A stretch of 64,000 bases of DNA from the NCBI RefSeq assembly GCF_042650125.1, contig NZ_JBHSAP010000009.1:682001-746000 (forward strand), given 5' to 3'. This document shows, piece after piece, positions 53,583-62,700 of this stretch (its first letter is position 1; each line of letters begins with the position of its first letter). The notes beneath the pieces are model-generated. The model searched no databases. It saw nothing but the letters and a program-made list of their open reading frames with translations, and was not told the DNA's origin. The position numbers were made by a program, and so were the translations under genes. This DNA comes from Salinithrix halophila (GTDB taxonomy: Bacteria; Bacillota; Bacilli; Thermoactinomycetales; DSM-45169).

Positions 53583-53846
53583 TTATCCTTTATAGATATC
53601 GCCACGGTTTCCAATGGTATGAACGATCACTTGTTTTTGTTCATTATTCAATGAGAATAAGGCCCTATATGTCCCCATTCGCAGTCGAAAGATTGGCTCT
53701 CCTTTAAGCTTTTTAACATCTCCCTCAGGAGGAACCTTTCGAAGCCCTTCCAAAGCTTTAAGAACACGGATTTGCGTTTTTTTATCCTGCTTTTTGATGA
53801 ATTTGGTTGCCGGCTGCTTCAAAACAAGTTCATATGTTAAGCTCAC
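53583..53846 (-). CDS. RelE/ParE-type toxin
   Basis: An 87-aa basic protein: YELVLKQPATKFIKKQDKKT, LKALEGLRKVPPEGDVKKLKG, FRLRMGTYRALFSLNNEQK, VHTIGNRGDIYKG. The R-xGxYR strand and terminal NRGDIY are typical of RelE-family mRNA interferases. The start overlaps the 3' end of the upstream antitoxin gene by 17 bp, which indicates translational coupling. Confidence 0.88.
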   Translation of the reverse strand: MSLTYELVLKQPATKFIKKQDKKTQIRVLKALEGLRKVPPEGDVKKLKGEPIFRLRMGTYRALFSLNNEQKQVIVHTIGNRGDIYKG

Positions 53847-54066
53847 GCTTCAAGTCCTCCAAGGAGATACCCTTATCGTCCTCTTTAGATCTGGCCAGCT
53901 CTCTTTTCTCTTCTTCGGTTAAAGGCTCGTCAACTTCTTCAATCTCGTCCCACACTTTTTTAGTCGCCCGCTCCGCGAGATACTCCATGTAATCCAGCAA
54001 ACTCTTTTTTTCAGAGTCAGGAATCTGCTGAAAAAGACGGTCAAATTGCTCTTTAGGAAGTGCCAC
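53830..54066 (-). CDS. RelB-like antitoxin
   Basis: A 78-aa acidic helical protein: MALPKEQFDRLFQQIPDSEK, LLDYMEYLAERATKKVW, then a Glu/Lys-rich tail ending EDLKRELNI. Small, acidic and directly upstream of a RelE toxin with overlap, it should be the antitoxin and autorepressor. A palindrome CCGCTAA-GTGAAA-TTAGCGG at 54088-54107 could be its operator. GAGGCGAG ribosome site. Confidence 0.8.
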   Translation of the reverse strand: MALPKEQFDRLFQQIPDSEKKSLLDYMEYLAERATKKVWDEIEEVDEPLTEEEKRELARSKEDDKGISLEDLKRELNI

Positions 54067-54400
54067 AATCTCGCCTCCTTCATGTCCGCTAAGTGAAATT
54101 AGCGGCTTTCGTCCGTTAAAACCCCGGTCTTGGTAACCACTAACGTTTATATAGGCTCAGAATATCATGTCCATTAAGGTTGGTCAAATTTGTAAAAAGA
54201 AGTGTGAATAAGCCGATCCCTTTCGGTTTCCGATACGGAACATGCAACGGGAGGTCCCACTCAAAGTTACCATTCGCAACTCTGACGGGGATTTACTTTT
54301 CCCCCTCGACGGGTAGACCTGTGCGAGGTAAATTGATCATGAGCCATAAAATCATGATGCGCAACGAAATGACCGATCTCTTTTAGGGAGGGAATACGGA
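54067..54400. promoter_or_regulatory. Divergent intergenic region between TA pair and gpx
   Basis: No gene. It contains the palindrome at 54088-54107 and several short repeats (CCGATCCCTTTCGG, GGTTTCCGATACGG). No known RNA element recognised. GGGAGGG precedes gpx. Confidence 0.45.
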
Positions 54401-54880
54401 ATGAGCGTTTACTCTTATTCAGCTGTGGCCATCAACGGGGAGGAAAAGTCCCTGTCTGATTATGAAGGGCGCGTTCTCCTGATCGTCAATACCGCCAGCA
54501 AGTGCGGGTTTACCCCGCAATATAAGGAACTGCAGGAACTCTATGAACAATACCGGGAACAGGGGTTGGAAGTGCTGGGGTTTCCGAGCAACCAATTCAG
54601 GGAGCAGGAGCCCGGCTCCCGGGAAGAGATCCAGGAATTCTGCCAGTTGAACTACGGCGTCACCTTTCCCCTGTTCGCCAAAATTGATGTAAAGGGTGAA
54701 CAAGCCCACCCGCTCTTTCGCTACCTCACCCAAAACGCTCCCGGCCTTCTCACCAAAGAGGTGAAATGGAACTTCACCAAATTCCTGGTCAACCGCCAGG
54801 GGGAAGTGATCCGGCGATACGCTCCAACGACCAAACCCCGGCACATTCGAAAGGATATCGAACAAGTGTTGAAGGGGTAG
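54401..54880 (+). CDS. Glutathione peroxidase family thiol peroxidase
   Basis: A 159-aa cytoplasmic peroxidase with Cys rather than selenocysteine: NTASKCGFTPQY (catalytic Cys about 36), GFPSNQF (Gln) and KWNFTKFLV (Trp, Asn). EFCQLNYGVTFPLF supplies the second Cys, so thioredoxin is the probable reductant. Length normal. GGGAGGG upstream. A broken copy of its 3' end lies at 53404-53513. Confidence 0.93.
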   Translation: MSVYSYSAVAINGEEKSLSDYEGRVLLIVNTASKCGFTPQYKELQELYEQYREQGLEVLGFPSNQFREQEPGSREEIQEFCQLNYGVTFPLFAKIDVKGEQAHPLFRYLTQNAPGLLTKEVKWNFTKFLVNRQGEVIRRYAPTTKPRHIRKDIEQVLKG

Positions 54881-54939
54881 GCACAAGGGTAGCTAGCCCT
54901 AAAGATGAAAAGCCGGGCTCACGATATCTTAGATTCTAT

Positions 54940-54983
54940 GAAACAGCCGGTTTCCTGACAATAGGGGAAACCGGCTGTTTCAT
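54940..54983. terminator. Bidirectional terminator
   Basis: The long stem GAAACAGCCGGTTTCC/GGAAACCGGCTGTTTC between two convergent genes. Confidence 0.85.
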
Positions 54984-55009
54984 GGCGAGTTACTTTTTGC
55001 CGTTGGTAA

Positions 55010-55177
55010 TCACCGCTCATCGATCAGAGACTGGACCAGACCATGAAGGTGATCCAGTTTGTCGGGAGGAAGTGTTTCCTCTTCGCCGTTTTCTTCGTCA
55101 AAGGTTTCCTTGATTAGGTCTTCCGTTAGGTTTTTCAGGCGGTACAGGATATCCCGCTGCACTTTGGGGTCGTTCAT
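55010..55177 (-). CDS. Small acidic protein of unknown function
   Basis: A 55-aa helical acidic protein: MNDPKVQRDILYRLKNLTED, then FDEENGEEETLPPDKL and LVQSLIDER. GGAGGGAGG sits just upstream, and a terminator follows the stop codon. No family recognised. The codon pattern and strong ribosome site support it as real. Confidence 0.65.
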   Translation of the reverse strand: MNDPKVQRDILYRLKNLTEDLIKETFDEENGEEETLPPDKLDHLHGLVQSLIDER

Positions 55178-55224
55178 TGACAGCCTCCCTCCTTTTCCCC
55201 CTTCATTCTTTCCATCTGCTGTGG

Positions 55225-55252
55225 AAAAAAACGACCGCCGACGAGGCGGTCG
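55225..55252 (-). terminator. Terminator of nadBCA
   Basis: The stem GACCGCC/GGCGGTC with seven T on the minus strand, 85 bp after the nadA stop. Confidence 0.8.
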
Positions 55253-55337
55253 AGGTTATTGACATACACTGGACGGGGTGCGGAAGAACTTTGTCAGCAG
55301 TCTCGACCTCCGAACGGGCGGTCGTAGAATGAACGGG

Positions 55338-56444
55338 TTACACGATGGACAGCATCCGGTCGAGAGCCGTTTTGGACCACTTCGTCGTCTCCGGGTCGAC
55401 GGACACTTGGTTGACCACGTGGCCTTCCGCCAGGCTCTCCAGCGTCCACAGGAGGTGGGGACGGTCAATCCGGTTCATCGTCAGACAGGGGCACATCGTT
55501 TGGCTAAGCAGTTGGATGTGCTGTTCGGGATGGGTTTCGGCCAGGCGCTGAACCAGATTGACTTCGGTGCCGACGGCCCATTTGCTCCCAGCAGGGGCGT
55601 TTTCAATCGTCTTGATGATAAAACTGGTGGAGCCGTCCAGATCGGAAGCTTGCACCACATCAAAGGTGCATTCGGGGTGGACGATCACCTTCGTCTCCGG
55701 ATCACGTTCCCGAAGGCGTTTGATCTGGTCGACTGTGAACTTGGTATGGACGGAGCAATGTCCTTTCCAGAGCAAGACCCTAAGGTCTTCCATCGGGCCT
55801 TTGACATCCTCCCATTCGCCGTCCACCTGGTTCCAGACGGCCATCTCTTCCAGCGGAACTCCCATGGCATAGGCGGTATTGCGTCCCAAGTGTTGATCCG
55901 GCAGGAAGAGGATCCGCTTTTTGCGGGAAAAAGCCCAATCTAGCACGCCCTTCGCATTGCTAGAGGTACAGGTGGTGCCGCCGTGACGGCCAACAAATGC
56001 CTTGATAGCGGCAGTGGAGTTGACATAGGTGACTGGGATCACGGTATCCCCCAAGTCCTCTTGGATGACCTCCCATGCCTCTTCCAGCTCATCGATATCC
56101 GCCATGTCCGCCATCGAGCAACCCGCCTTCATGTCCGGCAGGATGACCACCTGGTCATCTCTGGTCAGGATGTCCGCCGATTCGGCCATAAAATGAACGC
56201 CGCAAAAGATGATGGCTTTCGCCTGTTCCTGGCGGGCCGCGATCCGGGCCAATTCCAGGGAATCACCGGTGAAGTCGGCATAGCGGATCACATCGTCCCG
56301 TTGGTAGTGGTGGCCCATGATCACTAGATCGGTTCCCAATTGGTCTTTCGCCCGCCGAATTCTCTCGTCATATTCCTTGTCCGTCAGGTTGCGGTAGATC
56401 TCCGGCAACTGTGGGTTTTTGGTTAACAATCCCTCAGCGATCAT
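55338..56444 (-). CDS. nadA: Quinolinate synthase A
   Basis: Condenses iminoaspartate with dihydroxyacetone phosphate to quinolinate using a [4Fe-4S] cluster. The 368-aa protein shows GHHYQRDD (residues about 44-51), IIFCGVHFMAES (Cys about 82), HPECTFDVVQ (Cys about 258) and TMCPCLTMN (Cys near 345). These are the long Bacillus-type NadA features. Its ATG immediately follows the nadC stop codon. Last gene of nadB-nadC-nadA. Confidence 0.95.
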   Translation of the reverse strand: MIAEGLLTKNPQLPEIYRNLTDKEYDERIRRAKDQLGTDLVIMGHHYQRDDVIRYADFTGDSLELARIAARQEQAKAIIFCGVHFMAESADILTRDDQVVILPDMKAGCSMADMADIDELEEAWEVIQEDLGDTVIPVTYVNSTAAIKAFVGRHGGTTCTSSNAKGVLDWAFSRKKRILFLPDQHLGRNTAYAMGVPLEEMAVWNQVDGEWEDVKGPMEDLRVLLWKGHCSVHTKFTVDQIKRLRERDPETKVIVHPECTFDVVQASDLDGSTSFIIKTIENAPAGSKWAVGTEVNLVQRLAETHPEQHIQLLSQTMCPCLTMNRIDRPHLLWTLESLAEGHVVNQVSVDPETTKWSKTALDRMLSIV

Positions 56445-57290
56445 TTATGCTTCCCCCTTATCTTTTAGGTCCAAGCTGATATCCAGGGCCGGTGCAGAAT
56501 GGGTAAGCCAACCCAAAGAGATACCGTTCACCCCGGTCTGTGCCGCCGCACGAGCCGATTCCGGGGTAATGCCCCCCGATGCCTCCGTCCAGATGCGGCC
56601 ATCAATCCGGCGCACTGCTTCCCTTAGTTCGCAGGGGTCCATATTGTCCAGCAAGATCGCATCCACATCCAGGGTCAAGGCTTCTTCCACCTGTTCCAAG
56701 GTATCGGCTTCCATCTCCACCTGGACCATGTGGCCCAGTTGCTCCCGAACCTTCTCCACCGCTTGGGTAAGTCCCCCTGCTGCTGCGATGTGATTGTCCT
56801 TGATCATCACGCCGTGTCCTAAACCAAAGCGGTGATTGGTACCCCCTCCTGCCCGAACAGCGGCCTTTTCCAACAGGCGTAGGCCTGGTGTCGTCTTGCG
56901 TGTGTCCAGCACCCGGCAGGAAAGGCCCTCCAGCTCATCCACCACCTGCCGGGTGACGGAAGCGATACCTGACAGGCGTTGCAGGAAATTGAGGGCCACC
57001 CGCTCCCCGGTGAGCAGGGTTCGAGTCTTGCCTGTCACCCGGGCAATGATCGTCCCTGGCGTCACCCGCTCTCCGTCAGAACAAAGTCGTTCCACCCGGA
57101 CCGAGGGGTCCAGCTGCCGGTAAACCTCTTCCACGACGTCCAAACCGGCGATAACACCTTCCCCTTTGACGATAAAGAGAGCCTCTCCCTCCGCTGCTTC
57201 CGGAATCAGGGCTTCCGTGGTTAAATCTCCCTGTCCCAGGTCCTCGTTCAAAGCATCACGTATGATATCCTGAAGCCATAACGGGTTCAT
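56445..57290 (-). CDS. nadC: Nicotinate-nucleotide pyrophosphorylase
   Basis: Converts quinolinate and PRPP to nicotinate mononucleotide. The 281-aa protein has DALNEDLGQGDLTTE (residues about 10-24), LNFLQRLSGIASVT, CRVLDTRKTTPGLR, RAGGGTNHRFGLG and the C-terminal EASGGITPES and GVNGISLGWLTHS. The start at 57290 follows GGGGGAG; it overlaps the nadB end by 35 bp. Confidence 0.95.
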   Translation of the reverse strand: MNPLWLQDIIRDALNEDLGQGDLTTEALIPEAAEGEALFIVKGEGVIAGLDVVEEVYRQLDPSVRVERLCSDGERVTPGTIIARVTGKTRTLLTGERVALNFLQRLSGIASVTRQVVDELEGLSCRVLDTRKTTPGLRLLEKAAVRAGGGTNHRFGLGHGVMIKDNHIAAAGGLTQAVEKVREQLGHMVQVEMEADTLEQVEEALTLDVDAILLDNMDPCELREAVRRIDGRIWTEASGGITPESARAAAQTGVNGISLGWLTHSAPALDISLDLKDKGEA

Positions 57291-58806
57291 CCTGTCTCCC
57301 CCTTTGTGCCATTCTCCGTCTGTTTTCCCACTCCACCAGGGTTTCCGGGCAATCGGAGCGATAGTGCCCACCCCTGCTCTCCCGACGCCACAGCGCCGAC
57401 TCCATCACCATTTGTGAAACAGCAATCATATTATGACATTCAACAAAGGGTTCGGGAATTTTCCGCGCCAAGGCTGATAATGCACGTAATCCATGGGCCA
57501 AACCCTGTTCGTTCCGAATGATCCCCGCATGTTCCCACATGATTCGGCGAACTTCCTCTTTCCAAGCCGCATCGTTGCACGGGTCCGTAGATAGAGCGGG
57601 AAACCTCGAAGAAGAAGGAGAACGCACCAGTTCCGGCAGGGAAGCGGCGTCTTTCGCCACCCGTCGGGCATAGACCGCCCCTTCAAGGAGCGAATTGCTG
57701 GCCAGACGGTTGGCTCCGTGAACACCGGTACATGCCGTCTCCCCCACTGCAAACAGGCGCGAAAGGCTGGTCCGACCGTAGGTGTCGGTCCATACCCCAC
57801 CCATGACGAAATGGGCTGCCGGCGTAACCGGAATCCAGTCACAGGCCGGGTCGATTCCCGCCTCGCGACAGCGGCGGTAGATGGTGGGAAAACGCTTGGC
57901 AAATCCCTCTCCCAGAGAGGTGGCATTCAGGAAAACCCGTCTTCCTTCCCGCATTTCCCGATCAATCGCGCGGGATACCACATCTCGAGGAGCCAGATCC
58001 CTCCACTCATGGTACCGGGCCATGAATGCCTCCCCCCGCTCGTTGACCAACAGAGCCCCTTCGCCTCGTACCGCCTCCGAAATGAGGAACATCGGGTTGG
58101 CTTCTACCGCCAAAGCCGTGGGATGAAATTGAATAAATTCCATATCCGCCAGAGCTGCTCCTGCACGCCAAGCCATGGCCAACCCGTCTCCGGTCACAGC
58201 TGGGTCATTGGTCGTATACCGGTAGATCTGACCACAGCCCCCGGTAGCCAGCACTACCGCCCGTGCCAAGTGGAGCACTGCTCCCTTCGTCCCCGCTGCT
58301 AAAACTCCGAGACACTCCCCGTCTTCCACGACCAAATCAACAGCCTGGGTGTGGGTGACGAGGCGAATCCGGGGATGCTCTTTTATCCGACGGAGTAGCG
58401 GTCCCATGATAGCCGCGCCCGTTGCATCTCCCGCCGCATGGAGGATACGGTTGACACTGTGGGATCCTTCCCGCCCGAGTGTCCAGCCTTTCTCCCCCCG
58501 GTCAAAGGGAGTTCCCAACTGGGCCAGCCGATCTACGGCTTCCGGTCCGCCCTCCACCAGGACATCCACAGATTCTCTCCGGCATAAACCGACACCGGTA
58601 CGCAACGTATCTTCTCTATGAAGAGAGGGCGAGTCCCCTTCTCCCACAGCCGCGGCGATCCCTCCCTGGGCTCGGGAAGAGTTGCCGGCTTCCGCTCGGC
58701 TCTTGGTCAGAACCGTCACCTCTCCGTTTTCCGCTAAGGTTAGAGCGGTCATCAGACCGGCGATCCCGCTCCCCACCACCACAAAGTCGGTCTCTATCCG
58801 CTTCAT
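57256..58806 (-). CDS. nadB: L-aspartate oxidase
   Basis: FAD enzyme that makes iminoaspartate, the first step of de novo NAD synthesis. The 516-aa protein has the N-terminal FAD motif VVVGSGIAGLMTAL (residues about 10-23), SRAQGGIAAAVG, ATGGCGQIYRYTTN, FIQFHPTAL, HFVMGGVWTDTYGRTS and GANRLASNSLLEG. First gene of the nadBCA operon and divergent from the nifS-like gene, the same arrangement as in Bacillus. Confidence 0.95.
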   Translation of the reverse strand: MKRIETDFVVVGSGIAGLMTALTLAENGEVTVLTKSRAEAGNSSRAQGGIAAAVGEGDSPSLHREDTLRTGVGLCRRESVDVLVEGGPEAVDRLAQLGTPFDRGEKGWTLGREGSHSVNRILHAAGDATGAAIMGPLLRRIKEHPRIRLVTHTQAVDLVVEDGECLGVLAAGTKGAVLHLARAVVLATGGCGQIYRYTTNDPAVTGDGLAMAWRAGAALADMEFIQFHPTALAVEANPMFLISEAVRGEGALLVNERGEAFMARYHEWRDLAPRDVVSRAIDREMREGRRVFLNATSLGEGFAKRFPTIYRRCREAGIDPACDWIPVTPAAHFVMGGVWTDTYGRTSLSRLFAVGETACTGVHGANRLASNSLLEGAVYARRVAKDAASLPELVRSPSSSRFPALSTDPCNDAAWKEEVRRIMWEHAGIIRNEQGLAHGLRALSALARKIPEPFVECHNMIAVSQMVMESALWRRESRGGHYRSDCPETLVEWENRRRMAQRGRQDEPVMASGYHT

Positions 58807-58977
58807 ATATTGTGATTCCTTTCACAAAGTATTCACAAGTAAATCACTATTATTTTCTCAGCTTACAGCCATTTGTCAACTGAAATGTTTTCCTTCTGAT
58901 ATTTTTTTCACAAAGTTTGCCCTGAACCTCCAATTCTCGGCTATAATGGTTGTGAGAGAGATAGGAGGTGGCACGAT
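58807..58977. promoter_or_regulatory. nadB/nifS divergent promoter region with direct repeats
   Basis: Repeats TTCACAAAGT at 58821-58830 and 58908-58917, and a related TTCACAAGT at 58832-58840, lie in the shared AT-rich region. In Bacillus this region is bound by the NAD regulator NiaR; I cannot confirm that the repeats fit its motif. A TATAAT-like box (CTATAATGG) lies near 58942 for nifS. Confidence 0.45.
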
Positions 58978-60126
58978 TTGGAACACCTATATTTTGACCA
59001 TGGAGCCACGACCCTGCTACGCCGTGAGGTGAAGGAGGCCATGATTTATTCCATGGACCTTTTCGGTAATCCGAGCAGCCTCCATGATGAAGGGATGCGG
59101 GCCAAGGACGAAATGGAGGCGGCCCGGGAACGGGTTGCCGGGGCCCTCGGTGCTTCCCCGCGGGAGATCCTCTTCACAGGCAGCGGGACGGAGTCCAATA
59201 ACCTAGCAATCCTCGGAGTCGCCCGCCGCCACCGCAACCGGGGAAACCATATTATCACCACCCAGGTGGAACACCCGTCGGTGTTGGAAACCTGCCGGTT
59301 TCTTGAGAAAGAGGGATTCCGCATCACCCGCCTTCCTGTCGACGATTACGGAATCATCGATCCGATAGAATTAGAAAAATCCCTCACCCCGCATACCATC
59401 TTGGTCAGCGTGATGGCGGGTAACAACGAAGTGGGAAGTCTGATGCCGATTCCGGCTATTGCCTCCCTCCTTCGAGAGAAAGGGATCTTGTTTCACACGG
59501 ACGCTGTCCAGTACTTTGGCAAAGTTCCCCTAGACGTCGCAAATTGGGGGGTTGATCTTCTCTCCATCGGTGGACACAAAATTAACGGGCCAAAAGGAGT
59601 GGGGGCCCTGTTTGTGCGAAAAGGGGTCCGTCTCGACCCAGTCTTCTTTGGCGGTGGACATGAGCGCGGTCTCCGTCCTGGCACCCATAACCTGTCCGGC
59701 ATTATCGGCCTGGGTGTCGCGGTTCAACTAGCAGCGAAAGAAGCCGCGGAAACGGAAACACGGCTCACCCGCCTGCGTGGAAGATTATGGGATCAGATCT
59801 CTCGGGAGATCGACGGCACCCACCTGAATGGACATCCTGTAAAACGACTTCCCCACAACCTGAACATCCGATTCGAACGGGTGGAAGGACAAGCGGTCAT
59901 GCTGGAACTCAACCGGGTAGGAATCGCTGTCTCCAGTGGATCCGCCTGTAGTTCCGGCAAAGGTGCTCCTTCCCATGTATTAAAGGCAATGGGGCAATCT
60001 GACGAGGAAGCCTACCAAAGTCTCCGCATCACCCTCGGGCGGGAAACCACTGAAAAAGACATCGATATCCTCACGTACCGGTTGCAGAAGATCCTTGTCG
60101 CCCTCCGCTCCCGGATCCGCTCCTGA
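58978..60126 (+). CDS. nifS: NifS-like cysteine desulfurase
   Basis: PLP enzyme that supplies sulfur, here probably for the NadA iron-sulfur cluster (known for the Bacillus nad locus). The 382-aa protein has TGSGTESNNLAI (residues about 66-77), HTDAVQYFGK, the PLP lysine in SIGGHKINGPKGVGAL (about 197-212) and the active Cys in SSGSACSSGKG (about 325). Starts with TTG 58978 behind ATAGGAGGTG. Divergent from nadB. Confidence 0.93.
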   Translation: MEHLYFDHGATTLLRREVKEAMIYSMDLFGNPSSLHDEGMRAKDEMEAARERVAGALGASPREILFTGSGTESNNLAILGVARRHRNRGNHIITTQVEHPSVLETCRFLEKEGFRITRLPVDDYGIIDPIELEKSLTPHTILVSVMAGNNEVGSLMPIPAIASLLREKGILFHTDAVQYFGKVPLDVANWGVDLLSIGGHKINGPKGVGALFVRKGVRLDPVFFGGGHERGLRPGTHNLSGIIGLGVAVQLAAKEAAETETRLTRLRGRLWDQISREIDGTHLNGHPVKRLPHNLNIRFERVEGQAVMLELNRVGIAVSSGSACSSGKGAPSHVLKAMGQSDEEAYQSLRITLGRETTEKDIDILTYRLQKILVALRSRIRS

Positions 60127-60290
60127 CATGGAGACCGACTGCCAACGATGGCGGTCGTTTTTTTTCGGATTTTTCCAGCTAAACCTAGGCAGAAAATCGG
60201 GGCGGATTACAGACAATCTGTTTCATCTTTGTTACACTGGACTAGATGAAGAAATATGTCGCCAGCTCGGAAAGAAAGGAGGATTGCCGA

Positions 60291-61049
60291 ATGAAAATCA
60301 CGCAGAACCCCTTTCGTCGCATGTCCCGTACACGCAAGGTAGTCATGTTCAGCCTGGCTGGAGGATTGGTATTGACCGGGTTCGTCACACCCCCGACCGT
60401 CCAAGCTCCCCAAGGCCACGAGGTGGACAGCCTCGCTGAAAATGATCAGCCCTCTGCCAAAACGGCCTCCGACAACGAGAAATCCAAGGTCTGTCTGGCC
60501 TCGGAAAAAGGCGAAGAGAACCGGGATGTCAAAGACCAAGCCCTCGATCAGCCAAAGCAACACGCAACGCAAACCGATTACCGAGTCTCTGAGAACGAAT
60601 CGGCCCAGCCGCAGCCCATTCACAGTACATACTCCACCCAAAAGCTGGCCAGTCTTCCTCGGAAATCTGGTGAAAGCTCCAAGAAAACCACAGAGCCTGT
60701 GAACAAGCCCGATGATCCGCCCACGAAGGGGGAAGAGCCCTCCTCCCCGAATGACGGGAACGAGGAACCCGGTACAGAGCCGGATGACGGACAAACCGGG
60801 ACCGACCCCGATCAGGGAGAGAATCCCGATAAAGGAGAAACCCCTGATCAACCGGACGAGGGGGAAATTCCCGATCAGCCGGACGAGGAAAAACCAACTC
60901 CTCAAGACCCTGAGGAAGGAGAAAACCCCGATGGCGGGACGGATGATGGCAGTAACGACAGCCAACAAGAAGAGGAACAATCCCCCGATGAGGAAGGGAA
61001 CCAGCAGAGCGGCCTAAACGACCTCATCGGCGATGTCCTCACCCAATGA
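60291..61049 (+). CDS. Secreted acidic, proline-rich low-complexity protein
   Basis: A 252-aa exported protein: basic start (MKITQNPFRRMSRTRK), signal segment (VVMFSLAGGLVLTGFVTPPT), then a disordered region that becomes an Asp/Glu/Pro/Gly-rich array in the second half (units such as GENPDKGETPDQPDEGE and IPDQPDEEKPTP). It could bind cations or serve as a wall spacer, but no anchor motif is visible. ATG 60291 follows AAAGGAGGATT. No family recognised. Confidence 0.75.
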   Translation: MKITQNPFRRMSRTRKVVMFSLAGGLVLTGFVTPPTVQAPQGHEVDSLAENDQPSAKTASDNEKSKVCLASEKGEENRDVKDQALDQPKQHATQTDYRVSENESAQPQPIHSTYSTQKLASLPRKSGESSKKTTEPVNKPDDPPTKGEEPSSPNDGNEEPGTEPDDGQTGTDPDQGENPDKGETPDQPDEGEIPDQPDEEKPTPQDPEEGENPDGGTDDGSNDSQQEEEQSPDEEGNQQSGLNDLIGDVLTQ

Positions 61050-61179
61050 TTTAACCCATTTTCCCCGCAAGCCGACACCGGTGAGCGGGATTTTTTCATG
61101 GGATTCCGGTAAAATAGACTTATATAAGCGAGATATCGGATCTCCACTGCTCATCCATTCACGAGGAGGCTCGACCCAT

Positions 61180-62283
61180 TTGCCGCAAACCAAGGCTTTT
61201 CGTTTCGGTTACGCGATTCTGCTTATCTTTCTGATTATCTTTCTAGGCACCAAGATCGACTTTATCTTCCAGCCTCTCGTCGTGCTGGTGCAGACACTCT
61301 TTTTTCCTTTCCTGTTTGCCGGTATTCTTTATTATCTTTTCCGTCCGGTGGTTAACGCCCTGGAAAGGCGGAAAGTCCCTCGGGTTCTTTCGATTCTGCT
61401 GATCTATCTCCTGTTCATCGGATTGGTCACCTTGGCTGTCTTTCTTGGAGGGCCTCCGCTTTCCAAACAGGTCACCGAGCTGGTGGAAAAAGTGCCCGAC
61501 TTGATCGATAATCTGAAAGTCCAACTACAGAACCTGCAAAAAAACCCCTATGTCAACAATTATCAGGAACAGTTCAGTTTGGAGAAGACGACCTCACAAT
61601 TTACCCAGTACTTAAGTGACAGCTTTACTTCCATCGTGACCAACATCGCCAACTTCATCGGGATCATTACCGGGATCGTCATCGTCTTCGTCACCGTTCC
61701 TTTCATCCTCTTCTATATGCTGAAAGAAGGAGAGAAGGCTCCCCAACAGGTTTTGCGCCTCCTCCCTTCTTCCCAGCGGATGGAAGGACAGAAGATCCTG
61801 ACCGATATGGACAAGGCGGTAAGTTCCTACATTCAAGGACAAGTACTGGTCAGCTTTTGTGTCGGCGTTCTCATCTACATCGGATACCTGGTCATCGGAC
61901 TGGATTATTCCCTCCTGCTCGCCCTGATAGCCATGCTGACCAACATCATCCCCTTTATCGGCCCTCTTATCGGTACGATTCCGGCCGTGATTGTCGCTTT
62001 GATCGGATCCCCTTTGATGGTGTTGAAGGTTTTGCTCGTCGTCATCATCGCCCAACAGGTCGAGAGCAACTTTATCTCCCCACAAGTGATGGGGCGTACG
62101 CTGAACATCCACCCCCTGACGATCATCCTGCTTCTATTGGTGGCAGGAAGCTTAGGCGGATTCTTAGGATTGTTGCTTGCCGTGCCCACTTACGCCATCC
62201 TGAAAGTAATCGTCAGCCACACCTACCGGTTGATCCGGCTTCGCTACCACAACAAGCGGCAAGCCCTGAAACCCGAAGATTAA
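61180..62283 (+). CDS. AI-2E family transporter (PerM/YtvI-like)
   Basis: A 367-aa membrane protein with about seven hydrophobic segments: an N-terminal hairpin, a central soluble domain (about residues 90-145), and the conserved C-terminal part with YLVIGLDYSLLLALIAML, IIPFIGPLIGTIPAVIVAL and SPQVMGRTLNIHPLTIIL. The family is a broad set of permeases; substrates vary and are often unknown. TTG 61180 was chosen because GAGGAGG lies 8 bp upstream; the frame is open further 5' but overlaps the previous gene. Confidence 0.85.
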   Translation: MPQTKAFRFGYAILLIFLIIFLGTKIDFIFQPLVVLVQTLFFPFLFAGILYYLFRPVVNALERRKVPRVLSILLIYLLFIGLVTLAVFLGGPPLSKQVTELVEKVPDLIDNLKVQLQNLQKNPYVNNYQEQFSLEKTTSQFTQYLSDSFTSIVTNIANFIGIITGIVIVFVTVPFILFYMLKEGEKAPQQVLRLLPSSQRMEGQKILTDMDKAVSSYIQGQVLVSFCVGVLIYIGYLVIGLDYSLLLALIAMLTNIIPFIGPLIGTIPAVIVALIGSPLMVLKVLLVVIIAQQVESNFISPQVMGRTLNIHPLTIILLLLVAGSLGGFLGLLLAVPTYAILKVIVSHTYRLIRLRYHNKRQALKPED

Positions 62284-62314
62284 TCAAGAAGCGGAGCCAA
62301 AGGACATCGAACAG

Positions 62315-62346
62315 CCGGATCCCCTGCCGGGGACCCGGTTTTTTTA
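62315..62346 (+). terminator. Terminator of the AI-2E-family gene
   Basis: The stem CCGGATCCCC/GGGGACCCGG with seven T. Confidence 0.9.
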
Positions 62347-62417
62347 TATCCATTTTGAGAGGCCGAAAAAGCATCCCCTGCATAAGATGAAGCAACTTTC
62401 CACCAAGGGGGAGCCCG

Positions 62418-62666
62418 ATGCCGAAGAAAAAAAAGGGAAGAACGAACAATAAGGAGCGACAAGCCCAGAGGCCGATCCGCAGGAAACGGATCAAGGAATC
62501 CGACCTCTTTTACAGCCAGGTCGTGGCCCCATTACGCAAGGAATTGAAACGAGCGCAACTCTCCGGAAACCACTCCGTGATCGATCAGGTGTGGGGAAAA
62601 CTAAAAGAGACGCTGAAACACCACCGTATTCTGATTGCACGTGCTACCTATATCGACCGGCCATAA
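62418..62666 (+). CDS. Small basic protein of unknown function
   Basis: An 82-aa, very basic, helical protein: MPKKKKGRTNNKERQAQRPI, then KESDLFYSQVVAPLRKELKR and a conserved-looking VIDQVWGKLKETLKHHRILI. GGGGGAG precedes the ATG. Possibly nucleic-acid binding by charge alone. No family recognised. Confidence 0.7.
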   Translation: MPKKKKGRTNNKERQAQRPIRRKRIKESDLFYSQVVAPLRKELKRAQLSGNHSVIDQVWGKLKETLKHHRILIARATYIDRP

Positions 62667-62667
62667 A

Positions 62668-62693
62668 AAAAGCCTCCGAAAAATCGGAGGCTT
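62668..62693 (-). terminator. Terminator hairpin, outer copy
   Basis: The stem AAGCCTCCGA/TCGGAGGCTT with seven T on the minus strand. It probably was the terminator of the ABC permease before the 62701-62940 segment was inserted. Confidence 0.75.
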
Positions 62694-62700
62694 CAGCTTC

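Noticed and set aside
55278..55943. 221-codon plus-strand frame opposite nadA
   Set aside because: Shadow frame of the strongly conserved nadA gene, with no start signal of its own.
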